Below the pieces are notes generated by a model. That model was not told the DNA's origin, searched no databases, and saw only the letters and a program-made list of their open reading frames with translations. A DNA stretch of 48,508 nt, taken from Flavobacteriales bacterium (lineage in GTDB: Bacteria > Bacteroidota > Bacteroidia > NS11-12g > UBA955). Positions 8,012 to 16,976 of the stretch are shown piece after piece. The position numbers were made by a program, and so were the translations under genes. The first letter of the stretch is position 1. The number at the start of each line of letters is the position of its first letter. The stretch covers positions 1-48,508 of the forward strand of contig CANGWH010000008.1 in NCBI GenBank assembly GCA_947457565.1. Reading direction: 5' to 3'.

Positions 8012-9652
8012 ATGGCTACCAAGACAGGCAATCAATATTCTAAAATAAACAAAATAATAGAACAACAAATCGGACCAGATACCTTGGGAAGAATGCCTCC
8101 GCAAGCCAAAGAGTTGGAGGAAGCCGTATTAGGCGCCATGATGTTGGAGCGTGATCGTGTGCATGAGGTTATTGAAATTTTAACCCCGAAACACTTCTAC
8201 CAAATTGAAAATCAGGAAATTTTCCGAGCCATTCACAACCTATACATCCAAGGTACAGCCATCGATTTGCTAACCGTTGCCAACGAATTGCGAAACCAAC
8301 AAAAATTAGACTTGGTGGGGGGAGCTTATTATCTCGCACACCTTACTAATCGTGTAAGCAGCGGTGCCAATTTAGAGTACCACGCCAGAATTTTAACGCA
8401 GAAATTTGTACAGCGTGAATTGATAAGGGTTTCGGGCGAAATTGCCAAGGAAGCCTATGACGATACCCAGGATTCGTTTCTTTTGCTAGACGATTCCGAA
8501 AGAAAACTATTTGAAATTAAAAATTCGGGGTTAAAAAGAAATTTTAGGTCCATCGATGTTCTAATTAACCAAGCAACCAAAGATTTAGAAGCCCGGCAAA
8601 ATACAGAAAACAACGGCATCACCGGAGTAGCCTCAGGCTTTAGCGATTTAGACCGAGTAACCTCTGGTTGGCAGCCCTCCGATTTGGTTATTTTAGCAGC
8701 TCGTCCTGCAATGGGTAAAACAGCCTTTGCCTTGAGCTTGGTTAGAAATGCCGCCGTAGATTTTGGTAAAAAAGTAATGATTTTCTCGCTAGAAATGGCC
8801 GATGTTCAATTGGTTAACCGTTTAATTTCTGGAGAAGCCGAGATTCCTGCTGATTCAATTAAAAAAGGTGCTTTAACCGAGCAAGAATGGCAACGGTTGC
8901 ACGACAAAACAGCCAGCCTAAGCAGTGCTGGAATATTCATTGATGATACCCCGCAGTTGTCCATTTATGATTTAAATGCAAAATGCAGGCGCGTTCATTC
9001 GCAAAGCGGACTGGATATGGTAATCGTTGATTACTTGCAGTTGTTGCGCGCCGAGAGCAAAGGACAATCCAACAGGGAACAAGAAATCGCATTGATTTCG
9101 CGCTCCTTGAAAGGTTTAGCAAAAGAATTGAAAATCCCTGTTATTGCATTAGCACAGTTATCGCGGGAAGTTGAAAAACGAGGCAATAAAAGACCACAAC
9201 TTTCAGACTTACGTGAATCGGGTTCTATTGAGCAGGATGCCGATATGGTAATGTTCCTGTACCGGGATGAATATTACACCAACATGGGTATGAGTACCGA
9301 GGGTGCCGCCGAAGCCGGTGCGGATGGAATGCATAATACCGTGAAGGGATTAACCGAAGTGATAATCGGTAAAAACCGTCACGGAGAAACAGGATCTGCT
9401 TTTGCGAAATTTGTTGGTCAATTCTCCAAATTTGTAGATCTCGAACCCGAAGATAGAATGCTGATGGGCCGGGAAGGCGGCGGCGGATACGAAGGCGGAT
9501 ACCAGGGTGGAGGATATAATCCAAACAAAACCACCATACAAACCTTGCCTAGTAGAATGAACAATGAAATTAATCCGTTTGAAAATAATTCCCCCGATAT
9601 TGGTTGGGGAATGGGTGGCGGTATTACTCCAAACATTGACGAAGACTTTTAA
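8012..9652 (+). CDS. dnaB: Replicative DNA helicase DnaB
   Basis: A 546-residue hexameric 5'-3' fork helicase. The N-terminal helical domain begins PPQAKELEEAVLGAMMLE. After a linker comes the RecA-like DnaB_C domain with Walker A ARPAMGKTAF (GKT near 234-236), Walker B VIVDYLQLL, and SDLRESGSIEQDADMV, the conserved sensor/arginine region. No intein interrupts the Walker motifs. After the domain ends the protein continues into a glycine/tyrosine-rich tail (GGGGYEGGYQGGGYNPN) and a final acidic segment, about 60 residues longer than the compact enzyme. Gene expression likely starts in the 248-base gap shared with clpC, and a strong bidirectional hairpin terminator follows. Confidence 0.97.
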   Translation: MATKTGNQYSKINKIIEQQIGPDTLGRMPPQAKELEEAVLGAMMLERDRVHEVIEILTPKHFYQIENQEIFRAIHNLYIQGTAIDLLTVANELRNQQKLDLVGGAYYLAHLTNRVSSGANLEYHARILTQKFVQRELIRVSGEIAKEAYDDTQDSFLLLDDSERKLFEIKNSGLKRNFRSIDVLINQATKDLEARQNTENNGITGVASGFSDLDRVTSGWQPSDLVILAARPAMGKTAFALSLVRNAAVDFGKKVMIFSLEMADVQLVNRLISGEAEIPADSIKKGALTEQEWQRLHDKTASLSSAGIFIDDTPQLSIYDLNAKCRRVHSQSGLDMVIVDYLQLLRAESKGQSNREQEIALISRSLKGLAKELKIPVIALAQLSREVEKRGNKRPQLSDLRESGSIEQDADMVMFLYRDEYYTNMGMSTEGAAEAGADGMHNTVKGLTEVIIGKNRHGETGSAFAKFVGQFSKFVDLEPEDRMLMGREGGGGYEGGYQGGGYNPNKTTIQTLPSRMNNEINPFENNSPDIGWGMGGGITPNIDEDF

Positions 9653-9791
9653 ATACCCAATAATTAAAACCAGACAATAACTATTGCTTTGGTATTAATT
9701 TGATTGTTATACGATTGATTGATACTAGCTCTTTCCAATAACACGATTCTATTAATTATCAGCGTAAATACGTTTTGAATACGTGCAATAA

Positions 9792-9823
9792 AAAAGCCCA
9801 GAATCTTCAGATTCTGGGCTTTT
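9792..9823. terminator. Bidirectional intrinsic terminator between dnaB and htrA
   Basis: A perfect 14-bp hairpin, AAAAGCCCAGAATC - TTCA - GATTCTGGGCTTTT, has T runs after the stem on both strands. It sits between the convergent dnaB and htrA stops and can end transcription from both sides. Confidence 0.93.
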
Positions 9824-9840
9824 CAATTGTATAAAATTGA

Positions 9841-11358
9841 TTATTTTCTTTCTTCCGATGGTTTCGGTAGTTTCACCGCAAAAACACGCTCGATTTTCTC
9901 TTTAGTGAATCCCTCTATCGTGATAGCTCCCGATAACGACTTCAACAAGGTAACCAAGCCTTTGGGGGAATATACGGGTTCGTTATTAACATGTGTTATT
10001 ACAAAGGATTCGGGAATACCTGCGGATCTGAACACCCCTTTATCAACGCTGCTCACCTTCACCCCAGATTTTACTCCAAGAGCTAATTTTTCTTCGCGAG
10101 TGATAGTAGATAGTTTCATCCCTTCGTACGAATCTGATTCACCAACGGCCGCTGTTTCAAGTTTCGCATCCCCTTCGGCATTCAATAAGGTTGCGGCAAT
10201 TTCCATGGTTGATGATTTTCTGCGAACCGTAAAAACAACCTTATCTCCCGGACGGTACTTCCCTACTTCCTCTTGCAAGCGACTAGATGTATTCACTTCA
10301 ACTCCTGCAACTTTCAAAATCACGTCACCTTTTTTAATTCCAGCCTTTGCCGCAGCGCCACCATCGGTAATATCGGCAACAAACACTCCTTTTAAATCGG
10401 CTAATCCTTGCTCATCGGCTAAATTCTGAGTGATTTCTTGGATGCTAACGCCCAACAATGCTCGCTGAACTTTACCGTACTTCATGATATCATTCACCAC
10501 TTTCTTCATTAAGTTCACTGGAATGGCGAAGCCGTAGCCAGCATAAGAACCGGTTTCAGAAGCAATGGCGGTATTAATACCTATCAATTCTCCCGCAACA
10601 TTTACCAAAGCACCGCCAGAGTTTCCTGGATTTATTGCTGCATCGGTTTGTATAAAATTCTCAATGGCATATTTGTTTCCTTTCGATCGAATAATATCAA
10701 TATTTCTTCCCATTGCACTAACAATACCCAAGGTAACTGTACTATTTAAGTTAAATGGATTTCCTACAGCCACAACCCAATGTCCAACCTTTACGTCGTC
10801 TGAGTTCCCCAACTTTAAAAACGGCAAATCTTTCTCGGGAATTCGCAACAGCGCTAAATCCGTGTTCTTATCAGCACCCAACAACTCAGCCATGTAAGTC
10901 CGTTTATCATTCAAAACAACCTCAATCTTGGTTGCACCTTCAATTACATGATTATTGGTTACAACATATCCATCCTCACTTAAAATAACACCAGATCCAC
11001 TGGCTTGTCTAGGCCCTGGATTATCGAATCGGAACCCTGGCCCTTGGAAAAATTCAAACGGATCCATGGGCATTCCTCGCTGTGGCGATTCTGCAGAACC
11101 GGATGTAGCCGCCCCAACCGTGGTTTTAATGTGTACAACCGCTGGGTTAGCAATTTCCGATACCCCCGTAAAATCAAATGCCGGAACCGAATTCAAACTG
11201 GCATACCTGGCCAATTGGGCCGATGCATTTTGTTTTTGTTCGATACCCAACGACTGTGAAGGGAAAATTACACTGTAAGCGGTAAGACTCACAACACCGC
11301 CCAGGATGCCCGCCGCAAAAAAGGCAAAAGTTTTGTGTTTCTCTAAAAACTGTTTCAT
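9841..11358 (-). CDS. HtrA/Deg-family periplasmic serine protease (DegQ/DegP-like)
   Basis: A 505-residue trypsin-fold protease with two PDZ domains. The N-terminal hydrophobic segment ([22 protein letters not shown]) is a signal sequence or anchor placing it in the periplasm. The catalytic triad is His137 in TNNHVIEG, Asp167 in NTDLALLRI and Ser247 in GNSGGAL. PDZ1 begins around residue 290, with the [23 protein letters not shown] region; the degenerate PDZ2 follows [13 protein letters not shown]. The enzyme degrades or refolds damaged envelope proteins. It is divergent from an ECF sigma/anti-sigma pair, the type of system that often controls htrA, though such control is an inference here. 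The exact Deg paralogue cannot be decided, so no symbol is given. Confidence 0.95.
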   Translation of the reverse strand: MKQFLEKHKTFAFFAAGILGGVVSLTAYSVIFPSQSLGIEQKQNASAQLARYASLNSVPAFDFTGVSEIANPAVVHIKTTVGAATSGSAESPQRGMPMDPFEFFQGPGFRFDNPGPRQASGSGVILSEDGYVVTNNHVIEGATKIEVVLNDKRTYMAELLGADKNTDLALLRIPEKDLPFLKLGNSDDVKVGHWVVAVGNPFNLNSTVTLGIVSAMGRNIDIIRSKGNKYAIENFIQTDAAINPGNSGGALVNVAGELIGINTAIASETGSYAGYGFAIPVNLMKKVVNDIMKYGKVQRALLGVSIQEITQNLADEQGLADLKGVFVADITDGGAAAKAGIKKGDVILKVAGVEVNTSSRLQEEVGKYRPGDKVVFTVRRKSSTMEIAATLLNAEGDAKLETAAVGESDSYEGMKLSTITREEKLALGVKSGVKVSSVDKGVFRSAGIPESFVITHVNNEPVYSPKGLVTLLKSLSGAITIEGFTKEKIERVFAVKLPKPSEERK

Positions 11359-11421
11359 ACTTGCAAATTTTCAAAAATTGTTCTGATTTTAACGCATAAA
11401 CTCATAGTTTCATTTAATTTG

Positions 11422-11460
11422 TAATACGAATCGTTTACTTTTTTCGATTAACTCGTATTA
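11422..11460. promoter_or_regulatory. Inverted repeat in the htrA / ECF sigma intergenic region
   Basis: TAATACGA at 11422-11429 and its exact reverse complement TCGTATTA at 11453-11460 flank a 23-base spacer. A smaller nested ATCG/CGAT pair lies just inside. The element ends 11 bases before the sigma gene's ATG in the 113-base divergent region. It could be a regulator site or a leader hairpin for the sigma transcript; the T-run in the spacer (CTTTTTT) does not make it a normal terminator. Confidence 0.4.
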
Positions 11461-11471
11461 AGTCGCGCTCA

Positions 11472-12047
11472 ATGAAGCAATCAAACCCAAAAGAAACCAG
11501 CGTTTTAGGTAGAATCCAATCTGGTGACCGTGAGGTTTTGATTGAACTTTACAAGGCGCACGAGAAAATGACAATACGACATGTAATCAATAACAGCGGT
11601 AAAATAGAGGATGCGCAAGACCTTTTGCAAGAAGCCTTAGTTGTACTATGGCAAAATGCGCGAAAACCTGGTTTTGACTTAACAGTTAAACCGGCAACCT
11701 ACCTGAATGCCGTAATTAAGAATTTATGGCTTAAGCAATTATCCAAACGCAAATACCTCAAAGACGAATCCTACATTTCAGGGAGAGAAGTTGCCTTAAA
11801 TGCAGATCCCGTTTCCACCATGGATTATAGTTTGGTGCACAAGGCGTTGGATGCTTTGGGCGACACCTGTAGAAATGTTTTAATGATGTTTTATTTCGAT
11901 GGTTTTGATATGAAAACCATAGCAGAAGCTAATGGTTTTGCCAACACCGACGTAGCAAAGTCTAAAAAGCATCAATGCATGAAGCAATTAGAAACTATCA
12001 TTAAAAAATCGTACAACCCTTTAGACTTTTACCGGGATGGAAATTAA
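11472..12047 (+). CDS. ECF-type RNA polymerase sigma factor
   Basis: A 191-residue two-domain sigma-70 factor. Region 2 spans about residues 10-85 and includes the DAQDLLQEALVVLWQN helix that contacts core polymerase and the -10 element. Region 4 (LGDTCRNVLMMFYFDGFDMKTIAEANGFANTDVAKSKKHQCMKQL) is the helix-turn-helix that reads the -35 element. Regions 1 and 3 are absent, as expected for ECF factors. The final 11 bases overlap the next gene, which encodes a likely membrane anti-sigma factor, indicating translational coupling. The divergent neighbour is an htrA-type protease, so an envelope-stress role is plausible but inferred. Confidence 0.93.
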   Translation: MKQSNPKETSVLGRIQSGDREVLIELYKAHEKMTIRHVINNSGKIEDAQDLLQEALVVLWQNARKPGFDLTVKPATYLNAVIKNLWLKQLSKRKYLKDESYISGREVALNADPVSTMDYSLVHKALDALGDTCRNVLMMFYFDGFDMKTIAEANGFANTDVAKSKKHQCMKQLETIIKKSYNPLDFYRDGN

Positions 12048-13257
12048 TGACCCTCGCATAGAAGCCTACTTTAATGATGAACTTTCCACTAAGGAAGCTG
12101 CAGCTTTTTTAGAAGAAGCCAAAAAATTTCCAGCAGTTTGGAAAGAAATTCAATTCAGACAATGGGTAATAAATGGAATTCAAGACGAAGGTAAAATTGA
12201 ACTTAAAGAATTCATAAGCAACCGATTAGCCGAAGAACGGGAAGATTCTACTGGTAAATTTTGGTACGCAGCTGCCGCTATCGCCATTACCGTAGTAGTT
12301 GGATTTGGTATCGCTTGGCCCTACATAAATTCACCCGAAACAAGGAATGAATACGCGGCTGATTCTTCCTATAATTCGCCCAATCAACCATCGGAAGAAC
12401 CTTCAACCGCATTTAAAAACAGTAATCCTGGTTTTTCGGATACCTTTAATCCAACCGTTGCGATGAATTCCAACGGAGTAATTGAAGAAATTCAGCAGGT
12501 AGATGAGAATGTGGATGATGTTGTGGCCATGGAAGGTAATTCCGAAAATTCTTCTCCTCCTGATGCCGTAGCTCAATCGTATTCTAGGGTAGACTATGAC
12601 GATAATAAACGAAATGCTCCTGTTGAAAATGACATCTCATCGCAGTCGCTGAGTCGTTCCAAGGGCAAATCCGAACTCAATACTCCTTTAACTACCGAAA
12701 ACATCGAAAAAGAAGTGGTACAAATTGCCAGTTTTCAGGTAATTCCAATTGATCCGATGCGTTCAAAGAACGCGGCAATCCCAAGCACTAAAAAGTCGGT
12801 AAATTCGATAGATGCAATTTCCATACGTTCTAAAGCTAAAGCAACTTCTAAGGTGCCTGCTGCCACATCAAATCAACAAGTTCAAAACAACAATGCCCCC
12901 AGAGGCACATCAATCATTACCGCCGATACCACGAACAACTCCGTTTTAGCTGAAACAAACAATGCCAATAATTTAAGGAAATTCGCAACCTCAAAAGATA
13001 ATTTCACGATTGTTCTAACCCGATCGGACGGCAATAAACCGATGGGTATTACCAAGAAGGAAGTAACTCCCCAAGGTACCCAATATTCTATTATTCTCAA
13101 TAATTTTGGCGATGCGAATGCCCTGTTGTATAAATTGGGGAATGCTTATTATTTAGGCATTAATGATCTTTATTACCAAATTGATATGATGCCGGGAAGG
13201 CCATGGATACCTCAAAAAGTTACTAATAAAACCATTTTGGAGCAGTTAAATCCCTAG
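12037..13257 (+). CDS. Probable membrane-bound anti-sigma factor
   Basis: A 406-residue single-pass protein. The cytoplasmic N-terminus (INDPRIEAYFNDELSTKEAAAFLEEAKKFPAVWKEI) has the helical pattern of Bacteroidota anti-sigma factors. One membrane helix follows at about residues 75-97 (FWYAAAAIAITVVVGFGIAWPYI). About 230 residues of Ser/Asn/Pro-rich, probably disordered periplasmic sequence come next, then a compact C-terminal segment from about residue 310 (DNFTIVLTRSDGNKPMGI to PWIPQKVTNKT). There are no cysteines, so it is not a zinc-binding ZAS type. Its start overlaps the sigma gene by 11 bases and dapF starts two bases after its stop codon ends. The role is inferred from position and layout; I do not recognise the C-terminal segment. 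Confidence 0.72.
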   Translation: MEINDPRIEAYFNDELSTKEAAAFLEEAKKFPAVWKEIQFRQWVINGIQDEGKIELKEFISNRLAEEREDSTGKFWYAAAAIAITVVVGFGIAWPYINSPETRNEYAADSSYNSPNQPSEEPSTAFKNSNPGFSDTFNPTVAMNSNGVIEEIQQVDENVDDVVAMEGNSENSSPPDAVAQSYSRVDYDDNKRNAPVENDISSQSLSRSKGKSELNTPLTTENIEKEVVQIASFQVIPIDPMRSKNAAIPSTKKSVNSIDAISIRSKAKATSKVPAATSNQQVQNNNAPRGTSIITADTTNNSVLAETNNANNLRKFATSKDNFTIVLTRSDGNKPMGITKKEVTPQGTQYSIILNNFGDANALLYKLGNAYYLGINDLYYQIDMMPGRPWIPQKVTNKTILEQLNP

Positions 13258-13258
13258 T

Positions 13259-14182
13259 ATGCAATTTACAAAGTACCACGGTAGCGGTAATGATTTTATA
13301 CTTATCGACAACCGCCATCAACAATGGGAAGAATTCATCAAAACGTTCATTCCGCAGCCTGTTATCTCGCGACTATTACCGAAAAACAACAAGCAATATT
13401 CCATTGAAAATAAGGCCATTTTTGAGCTATGCCACAGAAATTTTGGAATTGGTGCCGACGGACTAATGTTACTTCAAAATTGTAATTCCGCGGATTTTAA
13501 AATGATTTATTACAATTCGGATGGCCATTTAAGTACCATGTGCGGCAATGGAGGTAGATGTATTGCTCATTTTGCCGCGAAATTAACCATAGGCACCTCG
13601 GTAAATAAGGAAAAAAAGTTGACATTTACAGCACCGGATGGCCTGCATTATGCATCCATTGACGAGGAAAATAATTGGGTTGAGTTGTCCATGAATCCCG
13701 TTCATGAAATCCATCAAAGCATTCATTATCCCGAAGCTTTTGTATTAAACACAGGTTCGCCGCACTTTGTAGAATTTATTGATTATCAAGAGCATAAAGT
13801 TGCTACATCAAACCAAAATACCGATTCGTTTATTGCTTGGGCAAAAACTGTTCGGTACAATACCGAGTTCGCGGAGGCTGGAATAAATGTAAATCAGATT
13901 TACGAAATTAATCCAGGTCATATTGCGATACGCACCTATGAGCGTGGAGTAGAAAATGAAACCTTAAGTTGTGGTACTGGTGTAACTGCCGCTGCCATCG
14001 CTTATGAATATCGCAAACTTAAACAATCAAGAACTCCATCTTCTTCTAACGAACCCATTCAACCTATTACCGTTACCAGTCTGGGTGGAGATTTACAGGT
14101 GAGGTTCGAATTCTCAGATCAAGGTTTTTCAACTATTGTATTAGCGGGTCCAGCCGTCCCTGTTTTCAATGGGGATCTTTAA
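13259..14182 (+). CDS. dapF: Diaminopimelate epimerase
   Basis: A 307-residue cofactor-independent epimerase converting LL- to meso-diaminopimelate, the lysine precursor and peptidoglycan cross-link residue. It starts FTKYHGSGNDFILID, the family N-terminal signature. Both active-site cysteines are present: one in MCGNGGRC and one in LSCGTGVTA, each in one of the two mirrored domains. The protein is about 30 residues longer than usual, with an extra segment near residues 30-55 (TFIPQPVISRLLPKNNKQYSIE). It lies directly behind the sigma/anti-sigma genes, so it may be cotranscribed with them. The product would feed the MurE encoded 9 kb away. Confidence 0.96.
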   Translation: MQFTKYHGSGNDFILIDNRHQQWEEFIKTFIPQPVISRLLPKNNKQYSIENKAIFELCHRNFGIGADGLMLLQNCNSADFKMIYYNSDGHLSTMCGNGGRCIAHFAAKLTIGTSVNKEKKLTFTAPDGLHYASIDEENNWVELSMNPVHEIHQSIHYPEAFVLNTGSPHFVEFIDYQEHKVATSNQNTDSFIAWAKTVRYNTEFAEAGINVNQIYEINPGHIAIRTYERGVENETLSCGTGVTAAAIAYEYRKLKQSRTPSSSNEPIQPITVTSLGGDLQVRFEFSDQGFSTIVLAGPAVPVFNGDL

Positions 14183-14203
14183 TTGGAAAAAACCATACTA
14201 AAA

Positions 14204-14229
14204 AAGGCTACCTCATAAGAGATAGCCTT
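14204..14229. terminator. Hairpin terminator between dapF and the T9SS protein gene
   Basis: AAGGCTACCTC - ATAA - GAGATAGCCTT forms an 11-bp stem with one mismatch. On the minus strand a seven-T run follows (GCCTTTTTTT), making a good terminator for the propeller gene. On the plus strand the following T tract is weaker, so termination of dapF here is less certain. Confidence 0.82.
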
Positions 14230-14254
14230 CTGTTATTTACTTAAATAAATTAGC

Positions 14255-16855
14255 TTAATTCTTGATGATTTTGGCAACCGATTTTTTACCAGCTAGGTTT
14301 ACTTCTGCAAAATAATACCCAGCTGCTTTACCTTGTAAAGACAACTCAATAATCGTTGAGCCAACACCAACGTTCACGTTACGTTGTTCAATTATTCTAC
14401 CCTGCATATCGCGAACAATAACGCTGGCCGCGCCTGCTTTTCCTGTGTTATTGTACTCTAAATTAACTTGATTAACGGTTGGGTTAGGATATGCTCTCAA
14501 TGCTGTTGTTTCAGTTTTAGCGACCTTCTTTGTGTTGGTCATTAACGAATTTGACTTGAAATAACCACGGCCATGAGTTCCTACATACATAACCATACCT
14601 TCCCAAGGTCTCCATTCGTAGGCACGAATTTCGAAAACAGGTACTCTCGCCATTCCGTTATTGGCTTCTACCCAAGTATTTCCTCCGTCTTCACTTGCCC
14701 AGATACCAAAATCAGTTCCTAAAATAATTCTTTTATCGTCATCCACATCAATTACCGCATCGTAAACGGGCATAGACGGTAAATTTCCGGTAATATTCTT
14801 CCAAGTTGGTACTGCATCCAATGAATTCTTTGTCTCATAAACGAAAACTGAATTCCCATATCCACCCAAAGTGATAACTACATGTTCAGGATTAGATGGG
14901 TTCACATTTACCGAGGTAATGGTTCTTCCACTCATGCCTGAAGGAGTGATTGTAGTTAACGTGATTGGCGTAGGAACAGTATTAATACTTGGATTTGCAT
15001 CCAAGGTAAATGTAGCAGAATTAATGCTATCCAAACGCAATAATTTCCCAAACTTACAAATGAACAAGTGATCTCCATCTGGAGTATAATCCATTTCAAC
15101 GATTCTATCGTTACCAAGATTCTTTGCTACGATATACCATTCAACATCTTCCGTGAAGTTGGTTGGATTTTTAGCCATCCAAACCTCGCTATTCTTAGCT
15201 AAGAACAAACGCGATACTTTGGATGCAGACTCCCACAAACAATAGGTAGTATTAAAATCTGTTTGTGAAGTTCCATCTTGACGCTTATCCCAAAAAGAAG
15301 ACGAAGCTTGACCTGAGTTCCCACTGCGCACTACGGCACCGTAATAAGTACTCATAAATACGGTATTGGGATCGAATTTCGAAAATTCGACATCAAAACC
15401 GTCACCGCCATAAATAGAAATCGCGGTTTGAGAAGGCTTTCCATTGAAGGAATTCCCCGAAAAATTTATAAGTTGTGTACCATTATCCTGTGATCCTCCA
15501 ACAACATGACCTTTCTCATTGGCCGCTACGTTGTACAACTGTAATGTAGTAAATCCTCGGTTAATACTCGTCCATACAGATTCGTTTTGTGTAGAAAACA
15601 GACCACCGTCACAACCTACGATCAACGTAGGAGGATTGGTGCGGGTGTTCCATTCTACAATATGCTTATCGGCATGTACGTAGCTTACGTTCCAAGGTGC
15701 ACCGAATGTAGAGGCTATTTCACGATAACCGTTCACTTCGTCCCAACTTGCTAACTGAACACCACCCATAATTACACGATTTTTATTGCTTGGATCCACT
15801 CCAACCACGTTATCGTACCAACCTTGATTATTAGAACCGAATAAATTAGTTTGGCTATTTTGGTTAACCAATTTTGTCCAAGTTGCACCACCATCTGTGG
15901 TTCTCCATAAACCTGCAAACGAGCCATTGCCAGCAGCACCGCACGCGTAGATATAGTTTGGATCTTGTGAGGAAATACCTATCGCAACTCGACCACCAGG
16001 ACTTGTAAATCCTGCCACCGAAGTAACTGTTGATCCATCAATTTTAAATAATGCACCAGACCCAATAGTAGCCCAAGCAATACCATTATTATCCATTTTC
16101 ACTTCTTTCCAATTCCCATTTCTTAAGGATGTGATTTTAGTGCCTTTGTCTGTTAAAGCAAATAACCCCGTGCTAGTAGCAATTAGAATTTTATCTTCTG
16201 TTGGATGAGCCACCATGCCGTTACATTCGAAGAAACGACTATCCTTGGCAACGTTTACCAATGAAAAATTGGTTCCACGATTGTCGGAACTCTTGTAAAC
16301 ACCGTTTCCTAAAAATGCGGGTGATCCATTTCTAGTACCCGATAAATTAGTAAATCCTCCTTCTCCAGTTCCATAATAAATAGTACCCTCCACCGATTGG
16401 GCGATGCAGTTAACATTTAAATTCTCTTGTTGATCGTTGATTGGGCTCCAACTCTGTCCGCCTGTTGTTGAACGGAACAAGCCTCCACTCACGCCTCCAG
16501 CAAACCATAGATTACCAGAATCGCGGTGAATCATAAAGGCACGAATTCTACCACCTACATTATCTGGCCCCATGCCTTCCCAATTGATCGCTTTGTTCAA
16601 CCGTCGTTGAACTCTCAATGCATCCGCCTGACTAGTGGCTAACTGCACCCATTCAGGCTCAATTGTACCAGTTACTTCATTTAAACGCATGCTATATATG
16701 GAACGAAGCGCGCCTTCTATGGATTCGGACTCCTTATCCTTAGATTGTTCGGTACTAGATTTTACCGAAACCACGGGCTCCTGATTCACCAGGTAACCCA
16801 AACTGGCCGCCAAGACCACTGATAACGTTACTGGAATAGTATTTTTTAACTTCAT
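14255..16855 (-). CDS. Exported BNR/sortilin-type beta-propeller protein with T9SS sorting domain
   Basis: An 866-residue secreted protein. A signal peptide (TIPVTLSVVLAASLGYLV) precedes INWEGMGPDNVGGRIRAF, the common opening of Bacteroidota Vps10/BNR proteins. Several Asp-box repeats are visible (STTGGQSW, TTDGGATW, SEDGGNTW), the hairpin turns of sialidase- or sortilin-like propellers. The final 85 or so residues (RAYPNPTVNQVNLEYNN to YYFAEVNLAGKKSVAKIIKN) are a type A T9SS C-terminal sorting domain, which directs passage through the outer membrane and is normally cleaved. No catalytic residues of a glycoside hydrolase can be confirmed, so enzymatic activity is not claimed. It is transcribed alone, with 121 bases between it and lipA. 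Confidence 0.9.
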   Translation of the reverse strand: MKLKNTIPVTLSVVLAASLGYLVNQEPVVSVKSSTEQSKDKESESIEGALRSIYSMRLNEVTGTIEPEWVQLATSQADALRVQRRLNKAINWEGMGPDNVGGRIRAFMIHRDSGNLWFAGGVSGGLFRSTTGGQSWSPINDQQENLNVNCIAQSVEGTIYYGTGEGGFTNLSGTRNGSPAFLGNGVYKSSDNRGTNFSLVNVAKDSRFFECNGMVAHPTEDKILIATSTGLFALTDKGTKITSLRNGNWKEVKMDNNGIAWATIGSGALFKIDGSTVTSVAGFTSPGGRVAIGISSQDPNYIYACGAAGNGSFAGLWRTTDGGATWTKLVNQNSQTNLFGSNNQGWYDNVVGVDPSNKNRVIMGGVQLASWDEVNGYREIASTFGAPWNVSYVHADKHIVEWNTRTNPPTLIVGCDGGLFSTQNESVWTSINRGFTTLQLYNVAANEKGHVVGGSQDNGTQLINFSGNSFNGKPSQTAISIYGGDGFDVEFSKFDPNTVFMSTYYGAVVRSGNSGQASSSFWDKRQDGTSQTDFNTTYCLWESASKVSRLFLAKNSEVWMAKNPTNFTEDVEWYIVAKNLGNDRIVEMDYTPDGDHLFICKFGKLLRLDSINSATFTLDANPSINTVPTPITLTTITPSGMSGRTITSVNVNPSNPEHVVITLGGYGNSVFVYETKNSLDAVPTWKNITGNLPSMPVYDAVIDVDDDKRIILGTDFGIWASEDGGNTWVEANNGMARVPVFEIRAYEWRPWEGMVMYVGTHGRGYFKSNSLMTNTKKVAKTETTALRAYPNPTVNQVNLEYNNTGKAGAASVIVRDMQGRIIEQRNVNVGVGSTIIELSLQGKAAGYYFAEVNLAGKKSVAKIIKN

Positions 16856-16976
16856 AAATTTGCTTAAATACGGGTAACTACAAATTAATAGATATTTTAT
16901 TGTTTATCCAATTCTGTTGGATTTTTTGCAAGAGAAAATGAAACCGATGACAAAAATATGACAATTTCACCAGCCG

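Noticed and set aside
7883-8104. 73-residue minus-strand ORF overlapping the dnaB start
   Set aside because: It runs across the intergenic region and into dnaB in antisense; no family resemblance.
9767-9784. Direct repeat AATACGT-TTTG-AATACGT after dnaB
   Set aside because: Two 7-base copies just before a terminator, in AT-rich DNA; too short to interpret.
9827-10429. 200-residue plus-strand ORF
   Set aside because: It lies antisense to the htrA gene, whose catalytic triad and PDZ domains are intact; the ORF has no recognisable domain and is a shadow.
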